Source of the DNA: Kitasatospora cinereorecta | GTDB lineage: Bacteria; Actinomycetota; Actinomycetes; Streptomycetales; Streptomycetaceae | DNA length: 64,000 bases | Direction of reading: 5' to 3' | Assembly (NCBI RefSeq): GCF_024172095.1 | Contig: NZ_JAMZDX010000005.1 | Span: forward strand, 1-64,000 | In this document: piece after piece, positions 17,020 to 25,744 of the stretch | Layout of the letters: every line of letters begins with the position of its first letter | Numbering within the stretch: position 1 is the stretch's first letter | Notes under the pieces: generated by a model | What the model saw: the letters and a program-made list of their open reading frames with translations, nothing else | The model's database searches: none | Told to the model about the DNA's origin: nothing | Program-made: the position numbers and the translations under genes

Positions 17020-19296
17020 TCAGTCCTCGTCGACGGCGACGAAGCGCAACTCCGAGGTGTAGCGGCGGCCCTGGTCGTCGGTCAGCCAGGTCTGCTCGGG
17101 GGTGGGCAGCATCTCGCTGACCACCAGCCGGCCGTCCGGGTCCTTCCCCGCCAGCCGGCGCATCGCCTTGGCGAGGATGTTCACGTAGACCGGGCTGTCG
17201 AAGTCCACGTAGAACGGCCGGGACTCGGTGGGCGAGACCACGAACACGAACCGGGGCAGGCCGTGCTCCTCGCGCCAGCGGCGGGCGCGGACGAAGCGCC
17301 GCCCCTCGTCCTTCTCGGTGGCGAAGCCGGCCGCCGCGGCCGGCAGCCGCCAGGTCTCCCGGGCCACCACCAGCCGGTCGACCGTCACCCGCGGGGTGTG
17401 GTCGCCCTCCGGCAGCACCTGGAACAGGTCCATCGCCAGGGTGGTCAGTACATGGGCGAACACGTCCACGGCCGGGAACTCGGCGCCGTCCGGCAGCACC
17501 ACCCGCAGCTCGCCGTCCCGCTCGACCACCGCCACGTCGGCGCTGCGCACGGTGCGCGGCCGGGCCGGGTCGGCGGTCAGGTCGACCAGGGCGACCTGGT
17601 AGTCCTCGGGCCGGGTCAGCGCGTACTTCACCCGGGCGGACAGCCGGGAGCGGTGCTCCTTGGGCAGCAGCGGCAGCAGCCGCGGTCCCGGGTGGTCCCG
17701 GGTGGTCTCGGCGAGCAGCTCCGCGCGGTCCGGGTGCTGGTGGACGAAGAGCGAGGCGCCCAGGGTGTTGGAGGCCAGGTGGAGTTCGCCCAGCACCAGG
17801 GTGAACGCGCCGCGGGCGACCGCGTCCGGCCCCTCGGCGGCGATCATCACGTCGGGGCTGAGGTAGCGGGCGGCCGTCCAGCCGCCGCCCGGGCCGCCGA
17901 ACTGCTCGCGGACGCCGTCCGCGATCCGTTCCAGCGGCAGGTCGATCCGCCGCTCCCCGGGCGCGGGCGCCAGGATCCGGGCCCAGCGGTCGCGGAAGTC
18001 CTGCTGCAGTTCCCCGGCCGCCCGGCGGGCGTCCCCGTGCAGCACCGGCATGCAGGCGAACCAGAAGGCGGCCAGGTCCACCGGTCCTTCGGCGGCCAGC
18101 CGGTCGTACACCGGGCGGGCCCCGGCCAGCACCGCCTCGGCGAGGCGAGCGGTGAGCCAGCCGGCGCTGGTGAGCAGCGGCTCCAGCGGCGCCAGGGCGT
18201 CGCGCACCGCCGGGCCGAGCAGCGCGGTGGCCGAGCGGCGGCAGTCCGCGTACACCAGGGCCCTGCAGGGCGCCGTCCCGGACGACTTCTCGCGGACCGC
18301 GGCGGTGTCCGTCAGTGCGACGAACGCCTGCTCCAGCTCTGTCAGTTCGGCGACCACTGCCTCGGCGCCGGCCGCCGCGCCGACTCTGGCCCGGCCGGCC
18401 TCCAGGGCGTCCAGCGCGGCCAGTCCGCAGATCCGGACCGCGTCGTCGCCGATCCGCTCCAGCCATGCCCGCAGGTCGCGCTCGGGGTGGGTGCCGGCCG
18501 GGATCTCCAGCCGCCACTGGGCCCAGCGGCGCGCCACCAGCTCCTCCAGTACGCCCGGGACGTCGGTGCCGGGCAGCTCGGCCGCGATCCCCAGCGCGGT
18601 GCGCACCCCGTCGCACCGGCTCAGTACGGCCGCCTCCTCGGCCGTGACCGCCTGCGGCCGGCGGCCGGGTACGGTGACCAGCAGCCCGTCCAGCCGGACG
18701 AACGGCACCCGGCGCGGAGCCACCCAGCCGCGGACGGCCGGGTCGGCACCGATCAGCGCGGCCAGTGCGTCGATCGCCCAACTCGCCCAGTAGACGGTGG
18801 AGTCGGCGACCAGCCCGGTGCCGGGCCTGATCTCCACGCCGTCGACGGCGCCGTCCCAGCGGCCCCAGCCGACCGGGCCGAAGAAGCCGATGGTGTCGTT
18901 CTTCACGCAGAACCGTTGCCAGTAGTGCGCCACCAGCTCCTCGCGCTGGCGCGGCATGCTGGTGCGGCCGGCGGCGGTGGGCGTCCAGTTCAGGAACGGG
19001 GTGACGCCGGAGTCGAGCACCGGCCGGTTCTGCCAGGCGACCGCCTCGCGGAAGGCCGGGGTCCGGGCGATGTCCTGCAGCGCCTCGGCGGTCTCCACGG
19101 CCGCGTCCGCGAACAGTCCGGCGAACTCGGACCAGCGCTCGCCGCCCAGCTGCTCGTCCGGGGCGAACTTGTCGGCGGCCTCGGCCAGCCCCGCCGGGGC
19201 CAGCCGCAGCACCCCGTCGGCGGGGAAGCCCGGTCCGCGCAGCGCGAACTGCTCCCACAGCCGCCAGCGGCCGCCCGGCAGGTAGGTGTCGGTCAC
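17020..19296 (-). CDS. Short LanB-like protein (lantibiotic dehydratase N-domain only)
   Basis: This 758-residue protein matches the N-terminal glutamylation region of LanB dehydratases. That region uses glutamyl-tRNA, or other aminoacyl-tRNAs in the PEARL branch. The protein ends about where that domain ends, after an LPRFVFV segment and a Pro-Phe-Tyr-Val-Asp-Phe segment, and lacks the roughly 300-residue SpaB-type elimination domain. The basic Arg-rich/TPFG segment of classical LanBs appears as Arg-Phe-Cys-Val-Lys followed by NDTIGFFGP. It is about 60 percent identical by eye to the protein encoded at 22113-24449. The GTG start follows GGGAG and is 11 bp past the PCP stop, so it is co-translated with a carrier protein, not a precursor peptide. 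It may add an amino acid or glutamate to a PCP-bound substrate; this is inference. Confidence 0.85.
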   Translation of the reverse strand: MTDTYLPGGRWRLWEQFALRGPGFPADGVLRLAPAGLAEAADKFAPDEQLGGERWSEFAGLFADAAVETAEALQDIARTPAFREAVAWQNRPVLDSGVTPFLNWTPTAAGRTSMPRQREELVAHYWQRFCVKNDTIGFFGPVGWGRWDGAVDGVEIRPGTGLVADSTVYWASWAIDALAALIGADPAVRGWVAPRRVPFVRLDGLLVTVPGRRPQAVTAEEAAVLSRCDGVRTALGIAAELPGTDVPGVLEELVARRWAQWRLEIPAGTHPERDLRAWLERIGDDAVRICGLAALDALEAGRARVGAAAGAEAVVAELTELEQAFVALTDTAAVREKSSGTAPCRALVYADCRRSATALLGPAVRDALAPLEPLLTSAGWLTARLAEAVLAGARPVYDRLAAEGPVDLAAFWFACMPVLHGDARRAAGELQQDFRDRWARILAPAPGERRIDLPLERIADGVREQFGGPGGGWTAARYLSPDVMIAAEGPDAVARGAFTLVLGELHLASNTLGASLFVHQHPDRAELLAETTRDHPGPRLLPLLPKEHRSRLSARVKYALTRPEDYQVALVDLTADPARPRTVRSADVAVVERDGELRVVLPDGAEFPAVDVFAHVLTTLAMDLFQVLPEGDHTPRVTVDRLVVARETWRLPAAAAGFATEKDEGRRFVRARRWREEHGLPRFVFVVSPTESRPFYVDFDSPVYVNILAKAMRRLAGKDPDGRLVVSEMLPTPEQTWLTDDQGRRYTSELRFVAVDED

Positions 19297-19307
19297 GGCG
19301 CGCTCCC

Positions 19308-19553
19308 TCAGGCCTCGACGAAGTCGGACTCGACGACGTCGGCGAGGTCCGCCGGCGTCGGGTAGGCGAAGACCAGCGACACCGGCACCTCGACACCCAG
19401 CGCCTCCTGGAGGCGGCCGGTGATCTGGAAGGCGCTCAGCGAGTCGCCGCCGGCCTCGTAGAAGTCGCTGTCGCGGTCGAGGTCGTCGATGCCGAGCACC
19501 TCGCGGTAGACGGAGACCAGCAGGTCGGTGGTGGTACGGGCGGTGGTGGTCAC
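19308..19553 (-). CDS. Stand-alone peptidyl carrier protein
   Basis: This is an 81-residue, acidic, four-helix carrier protein with the phosphopantetheine site Gly-Gly-Asp-Ser-Leu near residue 37. The first residues are Thr-rich and probably disordered. The GTG start at 19553 has GAGGAG six bases upstream. It must be activated by a phosphopantetheinyl transferase such as the one encoded at 24972. It lies between the PLP enzyme and a LanB-like protein and close to a stand-alone A enzyme, so it probably carries the amino acid activated by that enzyme and presents it for LanB or PLP chemistry or to the first C domain of the NRPS. Confidence 0.92.
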   Translation of the reverse strand: MTTTARTTTDLLVSVYREVLGIDDLDRDSDFYEAGGDSLSAFQITGRLQEALGVEVPVSLVFAYPTPADLADVVESDFVEA

Positions 19554-19642
19554 GGGAGCTCCTCGGGAGGGTGGTGGCGGGTGGTCGGGGTGGCGCAGGT
19601 GCGGGAGTGCGGGGTTTCGGAGTGCGGGACGCGCGTCGGCGG

Positions 19643-20614
19643 TCAGGCCCGGACGGGCGGGCGGCAGCGGGCGGCGGCGGCGTGCAGGGCGGCGGCGGTG
19701 TTGCCGCCGGAGACCACGGCGACCGCCGGGCGGGTCCGGGTGGCCCGGCCGTCGCGCCGGGCGCGCAGGGCGCCGGCCAGGGCGACCGCGCCGCTGGGTT
19801 CGGCCTCGACGCCGTGGCGGCCGAGCAGGTCGACGGCGGCGAGGATCTCGGTGTCGGTCACGGCGATCAGTTCGTCGACCCGGTCCCGGATGATCGGGTA
19901 GGTCACGGTGCCGGGCTGCTGTCCGCGCAGCCCGTCGGCGACCGTCGCGCTGGGCGGCAGCCGCAGCGGGCGGCCGGCGGCCAGCGAGCGGGCGTAGCGG
20001 GGCGTGGTGGCGGGTTCGACGCCGACCACCCGGACCGGGCGCCCGTGGGCGGCGAGGCAGACACCGGCCAGCAGTCCGCCGCCGCCGGTCGGCACGTACA
20101 CCGTGTCCGCCTCGGGGACGTCCGCGAGGATCTCCCGGCCGACCGTGCCCTGTCCGGCGACGATCAGCGCGTGGTCGGAGGAGGGCACCAGGACGGCGCC
20201 GGTCAACTCGGCCAGCTCTCGGGCCCGGAGCTCCCGTTCGGCCACTCCCCCGGTCACCGTGACGGTCTCGGCGCCGAGCGCCTCGATCAGCCCGACCTTG
20301 GCCGGGTTGGCGCCCGCGGCGAGCACCACGGTGAGGTGGATGCCGAGCGGTCCGGCCAGGCCCGCCAGCGCGATGCCGTGGTTGCCGGAGGAGCCGGTGA
20401 CGATCCGCCGGGCACCGAGCGCGAGCACCGCGTTGGCGGCGCCGCGCAGCTTGAACGAGCCGCTGTACTGCCGGTGTTCGGCCTTCAGCAGCAGTCCGGG
20501 CAGGATCGGCAGTACGGGGGTGCGGCGGACGTGCCCGGCGATCCGCTCGGCCGCCGATCGGACGTCGGCGGGGGTGACCTCGGCCGGGGTGAGTTCGGCG
20601 ACGGGGGCGGTCAT
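19643..20614 (-). CDS. PLP-dependent threonine/serine dehydratase-like enzyme
   Basis: This 323-residue fold-type II PLP enzyme has the Schiff-base Lys55 in a Gly-Ser-Phe-Lys-Leu-Arg-Gly motif, a Ser-Gly-Asn-His-Gly substrate loop near residue 95 and a Gly-Gly-Gly-Gly phosphate-binding loop near 173. It is the length of catabolic threonine dehydratases or serine racemases and lacks the C-terminal ACT domain of biosynthetic IlvA. The start overlaps the preceding A-domain stop as ATGA. Possible roles are alpha,beta-elimination or racemisation of a hydroxy- or phosphoserine-type amino acid, or making a 2-oxo or dehydro acid precursor for the peptide. A diaminopropionate synthase-like role is less likely because those resemble cysteine synthases. 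Substrate is unknown. Confidence 0.85.
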   Translation of the reverse strand: MTAPVAELTPAEVTPADVRSAAERIAGHVRRTPVLPILPGLLLKAEHRQYSGSFKLRGAANAVLALGARRIVTGSSGNHGIALAGLAGPLGIHLTVVLAAGANPAKVGLIEALGAETVTVTGGVAERELRARELAELTGAVLVPSSDHALIVAGQGTVGREILADVPEADTVYVPTGGGGLLAGVCLAAHGRPVRVVGVEPATTPRYARSLAAGRPLRLPPSATVADGLRGQQPGTVTYPIIRDRVDELIAVTDTEILAAVDLLGRHGVEAEPSGAVALAGALRARRDGRATRTRPAVAVVSGGNTAAALHAAAARCRPPVRA

Positions 20615-22113
20615 CGGATTCCTCCGGCTTCGGCGAGGGCCCGGCGGTCGGCCTTGCCGCTGCGGTTGACGGGCAGTTCGGCGAGCCGCTCGATCCGGCG
20701 CGGCATCAGGTGCGGCGGCAGGGTGCGGCCCAGGTGGGTGCGCAGCTCGTAGTCGGTGGTGTCGGCCAGGGCGCCGGTGACGTGGGCGACCAGGTACACC
20801 CGGCCCTGGGTGTCGGTGGCGGCGGTGACCACCGCGCCGGTCACCCGGGCGTGGGTGAGCAAGGCGGCCTCCACCTCGGCCGGGTCGACCCGGTAGCCGC
20901 GGATCTTGACCTGGCGGTCGCCGCGGCCCAGGTAGCGCAGCCCGTCGGGGCCGGCCGCGGCCAGGTCGCCGGTGCGGTAGAGCCGGCTGCCGGGCGGTCC
21001 GAGCGGGTCGGGGACGAAGCGCTCGGCGGTCCGGGCCGGGCGGCCGCGGTAGCCGCGGGCGACGCCCACCCCGCCGATGTACACCTCCCCGGTCGTGCCC
21101 TCCGGCACCGGCGCGAGGGCCGGGTCGAGCAACCGGACCACCACCCCGTCGACCGGCGTGCCGACCACGTCGGCGGCGGTGTCCGGCTCACCGGCCACCC
21201 GGTGGCGGGTGGAGGTCATGGTGCACTCGGTCGGGCCGTACTGGTTGACCAGGGCGCCGTCGATCAACGCCCGGCCGCCGGCGGCCAGGAACGGCCGCAG
21301 CGACTCGCCGCTGGAGACCGCCAACCGCACCCCGGCGAGCAGCCGGGCCGGGTCGGGCTGACCGGCCAGGAAGGTGAGGAAGGACGGGGTGACGCTGAGC
21401 AGCGTGTTCACCCCGTGGGTCCGGACGGCGGCGCCGAAGCTCTCCGGCCGCAGCAGGTCGCCGCGCGGCACGATCACCAACCGCCCGCCGGCCAGCAGCG
21501 GGGCGAAGGTGTCGCGGATGGAGGCGTCGTAGCCGAGCGGGGCGACCTGAAGGGCGACCGTGTCGGGGCCGAGGCCGTAGTCGCGGGCGACGAAGCGCAG
21601 GTAGGAGTCGAGTCCGCGGTGCTCGATCAGGACGGCGCTCGGCTCACCGGTGGAGCCCGAGGTGTGGCTGACGTACGCCAGCGCGTCCGGCCCGGACGGT
21701 CCCGTGGGGCTTGCGTCGTGGTCGTGGTCGGCATGCTCGTCGAGCAGCACCACCGGTCCGGGGACGGGCAGTTCGAGCCGCTCGGCCAGCGCGGCGGTGG
21801 TGATCAGCAGGTCGGCGCCGCCGCTGCGGACCAGGGCGGCCAGCCGGGCGGGCGGCTGCTCGACGTCCAGGGTCAGGAACGCCGCCCCGGCGTGCAGCAC
21901 CGCCGCCATGGCGACCACGGCGTCGGCGCCGCGGGTGACCGCCACCGCGCAGACCCGCTCCGCGCGGGCGCCGCCGGCGTGCAGGGTGCGGGCCAACGCG
22001 GTGATGCGGTGGCCGAGTTCGGCGTAGGAGAGCTCGCCGTCCGGGGTGGTGAGGGCGGTCCGGTCCGGCGTCCGCTCGGCGTGTGCGAGGAGGTCGTCGA
22101 CGAAGGTGCGCAT
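20611..22113 (-). CDS. Stand-alone amino-acid adenylation enzyme
   Basis: This is a 500-residue ANL enzyme with complete A-domain cores: an A3 motif of the form HTSGSTGEPS near 165, an A5 Gln-Tyr-Gly-Pro-Thr-Glu, an A7 Tyr-Arg-Thr-Gly-Asp, an A8 with Val-Lys-Ile-Arg-Gly-Tyr-Arg and an A10 Arg-Ser-Gly-Lys-Ala-Asp. The A3 loop ends Glu-Pro-Ser where Pro-Lys is usual, a small deviation. The pocket reads D-A-R-S-V-S-Q-M-T-K, which I cannot match to a known substrate; Arg at position 239 might pair with an acidic side chain. The start at 22113 overlaps the upstream LanB stop as TGATG. It carries no PCP, so it must load a separate carrier, most simply the one at 19308-19553. Confidence 0.9.
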   Translation of the reverse strand: MRTFVDDLLAHAERTPDRTALTTPDGELSYAELGHRITALARTLHAGGARAERVCAVAVTRGADAVVAMAAVLHAGAAFLTLDVEQPPARLAALVRSGGADLLITTAALAERLELPVPGPVVLLDEHADHDHDASPTGPSGPDALAYVSHTSGSTGEPSAVLIEHRGLDSYLRFVARDYGLGPDTVALQVAPLGYDASIRDTFAPLLAGGRLVIVPRGDLLRPESFGAAVRTHGVNTLLSVTPSFLTFLAGQPDPARLLAGVRLAVSSGESLRPFLAAGGRALIDGALVNQYGPTECTMTSTRHRVAGEPDTAADVVGTPVDGVVVRLLDPALAPVPEGTTGEVYIGGVGVARGYRGRPARTAERFVPDPLGPPGSRLYRTGDLAAAGPDGLRYLGRGDRQVKIRGYRVDPAEVEAALLTHARVTGAVVTAATDTQGRVYLVAHVTGALADTTDYELRTHLGRTLPPHLMPRRIERLAELPVNRSGKADRRALAEAGGIR

Positions 22114-24449
22114 CACGCCTCCGTCGCGGCGGGCACGGGCAGGGAGGGCACGGCCGTCTGGTCGACGGCGACGAAGCGCAGCTCCGAGGTGTAGGTGCGG
22201 CCCTCGTCGTCGGTCAGCCAGGCCTGCTCGGGGGTCGGCAGCATCTCGCTGACCTTCACCCGCGCGGCCGGGTCCTTGCGGGCCAGCCGGCGCATCGCCT
22301 TGGCGAGGATGGTGATGTACACCGGGCTCTCGAAGTCCACGTAGAAAGGCCGGGGTTCGGCCGGCGACACGACGAAGACGAAGCGCGGCAGGTCGAGTTC
22401 GCGCTGCCAGTTCCTGGCCCGGACGAAGCGGCCCGCCTCCGTCTTCTCCTCGGCGAAGGCGAACGCCTCGACCGGCAGGCTCCAGGTCTCCCGGGCGACG
22501 ACCATCCGGTCGATGGTGATCCGGGGGGTGTGGTCGCCCTGCGGGCGCAGGGTGAAGCGGTCCATCACCCGCTGGGTGAGGGTGTTGGCGTAGACGTCCA
22601 GCAGCGGGTACGCGGTGCCGTCGGGCAGCACCGCGACCAGGGCGCCGTCCCGCTCCTCCACCGTGACGTCGGCGCTGAGCGCGGTGCGCGGCCGGTGGGG
22701 GTCGCCGGTCTGGTCGACCAGGGCGACCACGTGGTCCTGCGGCCGGTCCAGCGAGGGGCGGCTGCGGGTCGACCACTTCAGCGGCAGCTCCTTGGGCAGC
22801 ATCGGCAGCAGCCGCGGGCCGGGGAAGTCGCGGGTGGTCTCGGCGATCAATTCCTCGCGGTCCGGGTGCTGGTGGACGAAGAGCGAGGCGCCCATGGTGT
22901 TGAGCGCGCAGTGCATCTCGCCGAGCACCAGGTCGAAGTCGCCGCCTTCCACCGCCTCCGGGCCGTCCGCCACCAGCAGGACGTCGGGGCTGAAGTAGCG
23001 GGCCAGCGACCAGCCGGCGCCCGGCTCCTCGAACTCCTCCCGGACCCGCTCGGCGATCTCGGCGGAGGAGATCCGCACCCGGCGCGCACCCTCCGGCAGG
23101 GCCAGGATCCGGCCCCACTTGGCGCGCAGCTCGGCCTGGATCGCGTCCAGGTCGGCGCCGGCCTGCGGGTACGGGGAGGGCAGGCACTCCAGCCAGAGCG
23201 TGCCGAGGTCGACCCGGCCGTTCGCCTTCAGCCGCTCGTACACCGCGCCGACCCGGGCGGTGACCTGCTCGGCGAAGCGGTTGGTCATCCACCGGGCGGC
23301 GGTCAGGCACTGCTCCAGCGGGGTGAGTTCGGCCAGCAGGGCGGTGCCGACGGTGGCGGTCGCGGCGCGCCGGCTGTCGGAGTAGACCAGCCCGCGGCAC
23401 GGCGCGGTGCGGGCGCCCTTGGCGCGCTGGGCGTCGGTGCGGGTCAGCGCCGCGAACTCCGCCTCCAGCGCGCCGATCGCCGCGGTGAGCGCCTCGGCGT
23501 CCAGCCCGGCGGCCTGGACGGCGTCGCGGCCGCGCTCCAGCACGGCCAGCTTGGCGAGCGCCGGCTCACGCACCGCCGGATCGCCCACCCGCTCCAGTAC
23601 GGTGCGCAGTTCGCGCTCCGGGTAGGTGCCGGCGGGCAGGTCGAGGCGCCAGTGCGCCCAGCGGCGGCCGACCAGCCGGCGCACCGCCTCCTCGGTCCGC
23701 TCCGGGTCGGCGCCCAGGGTCTCGGCGATCCGGGCGACCGTCCGGGTGCCGTCGCACAGGTCGAGCACGGCCCGGTCCTCGGGCGTGATCTCCTGCGGGC
23801 GGCGGCCGGGCAGCCGGACCTCGCCGTCCACCACGCCGACGAAGGACACCCGCACCGGCGGGATCCACGCCATCAGCGCCGGGTCCTCGGCAAGCGCCTT
23901 GGCCAGCGCGTCGATCGCCCAACTGGCGAAGTACACCCGCGAGTCGGCGAGGAACCCGGTGCCCGGGTCGACCGCGACACCCCGGCTCGCCAGGTTCCAC
24001 CGGCCCCAGCCGACCGGGCCGAAGAAGCCGATCGTGTCGTTCTTCACGCAGAACCGCTGCCAGTAGTGCGCCACCAGCTCCTCGCGCTGGCGCGGCATGC
24101 TGGTGCGGCCGGCCACGGTCGGCGTCCAGTTCAGGAACGGCTCGATGCCGGTCCGCAGCACCGCCGGGTTCTGCCACGCCACCGCGGCCCGGAACCGCGG
24201 CATCGCCGCGATCTCCTGGAGCAACCGGGCGGTGTCGACCGCGGCGAGGTCGTACGCCTCGGCGAAGTCCTCCCACTCCGGACCGGTCAACCGGTCGTCC
24301 GGGCCGAACTTGTCGGCGGCCAGGGCCAGCTGGGACGGTGCCATGCGCAGCACGCCCTCCGCCGGGAAGCCGGGGCCGCGCAAAGCGAAGTGCTCCCACA
24401 GCCGCCACCCCCCGGCGGGCAGCAGCACGTTCTCCGGGACGTCCGACAT
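22113..24449 (-). CDS. Second short LanB-like protein (lantibiotic dehydratase N-domain only)
   Basis: This 778-residue paralogue of the LanB-like protein encoded at 17020-19296 shares the NDTIGFFGPVGWGRW block near residue 140 and the C-terminal Pro-Phe-Tyr-Val-Asp-Phe and MLPTPEQ blocks. It too lacks the elimination domain. An upstream GTG in frame (24458) is open, but the ATG at 24449 is preferred because GGAAGGAG lies eight bases before it and the N-terminus then aligns with the paralogue. It is the first gene of the minus-strand unit and is coupled to the A-domain gene. Two copies suggest two separate tRNA-dependent steps, or a heterodimer. No LanC, protease or precursor peptide is nearby, so classical lanthipeptide synthesis is unlikely. 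Confidence 0.85.
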   Translation of the reverse strand: MSDVPENVLLPAGGWRLWEHFALRGPGFPAEGVLRMAPSQLALAADKFGPDDRLTGPEWEDFAEAYDLAAVDTARLLQEIAAMPRFRAAVAWQNPAVLRTGIEPFLNWTPTVAGRTSMPRQREELVAHYWQRFCVKNDTIGFFGPVGWGRWNLASRGVAVDPGTGFLADSRVYFASWAIDALAKALAEDPALMAWIPPVRVSFVGVVDGEVRLPGRRPQEITPEDRAVLDLCDGTRTVARIAETLGADPERTEEAVRRLVGRRWAHWRLDLPAGTYPERELRTVLERVGDPAVREPALAKLAVLERGRDAVQAAGLDAEALTAAIGALEAEFAALTRTDAQRAKGARTAPCRGLVYSDSRRAATATVGTALLAELTPLEQCLTAARWMTNRFAEQVTARVGAVYERLKANGRVDLGTLWLECLPSPYPQAGADLDAIQAELRAKWGRILALPEGARRVRISSAEIAERVREEFEEPGAGWSLARYFSPDVLLVADGPEAVEGGDFDLVLGEMHCALNTMGASLFVHQHPDREELIAETTRDFPGPRLLPMLPKELPLKWSTRSRPSLDRPQDHVVALVDQTGDPHRPRTALSADVTVEERDGALVAVLPDGTAYPLLDVYANTLTQRVMDRFTLRPQGDHTPRITIDRMVVARETWSLPVEAFAFAEEKTEAGRFVRARNWQRELDLPRFVFVVSPAEPRPFYVDFESPVYITILAKAMRRLARKDPAARVKVSEMLPTPEQAWLTDDEGRTYTSELRFVAVDQTAVPSLPVPAATEA

Positions 24450-24668
24450 GGGCGGCACTCCTTCCAGGGCAGGCGACTTCGGCGGCGCCGGCGACCCGGT
24501 TCACCCGGTCCGGCCGTGCCAGCACCCTGCCCGCCGCACGGGCCCGGTCGGCAGAGAAGAACCGGCAGCGACACGCGCTGCCGCCGCCGCGTCTGTGTCC
24601 CTGGGACCGCCGCGCGTACCGGGGCACGCTGGCCCTCGACCGAGCGAGCCCGAGGAGGATGCACCGCG

Positions 24669-24887
24669 ATGAGCGACACCAGCGACAGCGACGACACCCA
24701 GTACCTGGTCGTGCACAACGACGAGGAGCAGTACTCCATCTGGCGGGCCGACCGCGAACTCCCCGCCGGCTGGCACGCCGAGGGCACCCGCGGCCCGCGC
24801 CAGAACTGCCTCGACCACATCGACCGGGTCTGGACCGACATGCGCCCGCTCAGCCTGCGCCGCCGGATGGCGGCCGCGGGCGCCTGA
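24669..24887 (+). CDS. MbtH-like protein
   Basis: A 72-residue NRPS accessory protein with the family signature: Asn-Asp-Glu-Glu-Gln-Tyr-Ser-Ile-Trp, then Pro-Ala-Gly-Trp, then Trp-Thr-Asp-Met-Arg-Pro. MbtH proteins bind A domains and are needed for folding or activity of many of them. The ATG at 24669 is preceded by GAGGAGG and fits the usual family length; longer in-frame extensions upstream are non-coding. It is divergent from the LanB/NRPS genes across a 219-bp gap in which I see no clear promoter. It probably serves the four NRPS A domains and perhaps the stand-alone ones. Confidence 0.95.
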   Translation: MSDTSDSDDTQYLVVHNDEEQYSIWRADRELPAGWHAEGTRGPRQNCLDHIDRVWTDMRPLSLRRRMAAAGA

Positions 24888-24906
24888 CCGCCCCACCGCC
24901 CGCCGA

Positions 24907-24933
24907 CGGGGCCCGGGACACCCCCGGGCCCCG
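24907..24933 (+). terminator. 11-bp hairpin after the MbtH gene
   Basis: CGGGGCCCGGG (24907-24917) and its exact reverse complement (24923-24933) flank an ACACC loop, 20 bases past the MbtH stop. It probably terminates or attenuates before the phosphopantetheinyl transferase gene. Confidence 0.5.
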
Positions 24934-24971
24934 CACGGCACTGGCACCGCCCGATCGGAGGACCCGAGTCC

Positions 24972-25709
24972 GTGATGACCTCGCAGCAGCCGTACGTCCC
25001 GACCGAGGTCGACGTACGGCGGATCCAGGCCGAGCTGCGCTCCCCGCCCCGGCGCAGCCTCACCGGCCCGCCGGCGGTCTACCTCGCCACCGCCCGCGGC
25101 CACGACGAGCACGCCGTCCGGCTCGCCACCGAGGTACTCGACACCGAGGAGCGGCAGCGCGCCCGCGCGTTCCGGCGGGACAGCGACCGCGAGGCGTACG
25201 TGATGGCCCACGCCGTCCTGCGCGGACTGCTCGGCTCCCACCTCGGCATGGACGCCGCCGCCCTGCCGCTCACCCGCGAACCCTGCCCCGGCTGCGGCGG
25301 GCCGCACGGCCGGCCGGCCCTGCGCGGCGCCGGCGTGCACTTCTCGCTCTCGCACAGCGGTGACCTGGTGATGGTGGCCCTCGCCACCGCGCCGGTGGGC
25401 GTCGACGTCGAACAGGTACCGAGTGCGCAGGCCACCCAGGACGTGCAGTCCATGCTCCACCCCGACGAGGCCGCCGAACTCCTCGCCCTGGTCGAACAGG
25501 ACCGCCCGCTCGCCGTCGCCCGCGCCTGGGTCCGCAAGGAGGCCTACCTGAAGGGCCTCGGCACCGGCCTCTCCCGCAGCCCCGGCCTGGACTACCTGGG
25601 CACCGGCCCCGTCCCCGCCGCGTCCCCGCCCGGCTGGCTGATCCGCGACATCACCGTCCCCACCGGCTACGCCGCCGCCCTCTCCCTCGCCACCCGCCGT
25701 CCGGTCTGA
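24972..25709 (+). CDS. 4'-phosphopantetheinyl transferase, Sfp type
   Basis: This 245-residue protein converts apo carrier domains to the holo form using CoA. Key motifs are Gly-Val-Asp-Val-Glu near residue 143 (Mg binding) and Trp-Val-Arg-Lys-Glu-Ala-Tyr-Leu-Lys-Gly near 187, which define the Sfp group. A Cys-Pro-Gly-Cys-Gly segment near residue 103 precedes the usual Ser-Leu-Ser-His-Ser motif. The GTG at 24972 has GGAGGA nine bases upstream; an ATG three bases later is possible. Located with MbtH beside the NRPS genes, it most likely activates the six PCPs of the left block and possibly the PCP at 45.9 kb. Confidence 0.93.
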   Translation: MMTSQQPYVPTEVDVRRIQAELRSPPRRSLTGPPAVYLATARGHDEHAVRLATEVLDTEERQRARAFRRDSDREAYVMAHAVLRGLLGSHLGMDAAALPLTREPCPGCGGPHGRPALRGAGVHFSLSHSGDLVMVALATAPVGVDVEQVPSAQATQDVQSMLHPDEAAELLALVEQDRPLAVARAWVRKEAYLKGLGTGLSRSPGLDYLGTGPVPAASPPGWLIRDITVPTGYAAALSLATRRPV

Positions 25710-25744
25710 CCGGTCCGACCGATCTGACCGGTCCGACCGGACGG
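25697..25744 (+). terminator. 19-bp hairpin overlapping the PPTase stop codon
   Basis: The arm 25697-25715 pairs with 25726-25744 with one mismatch across a 10-base loop, and the PPTase TGA (25707-25709) lies inside the left arm. A direct repeat TCTGACCGGTCCGACC is embedded in it. The structure separates PPTase from the methyltransferase gene. Confidence 0.6.
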
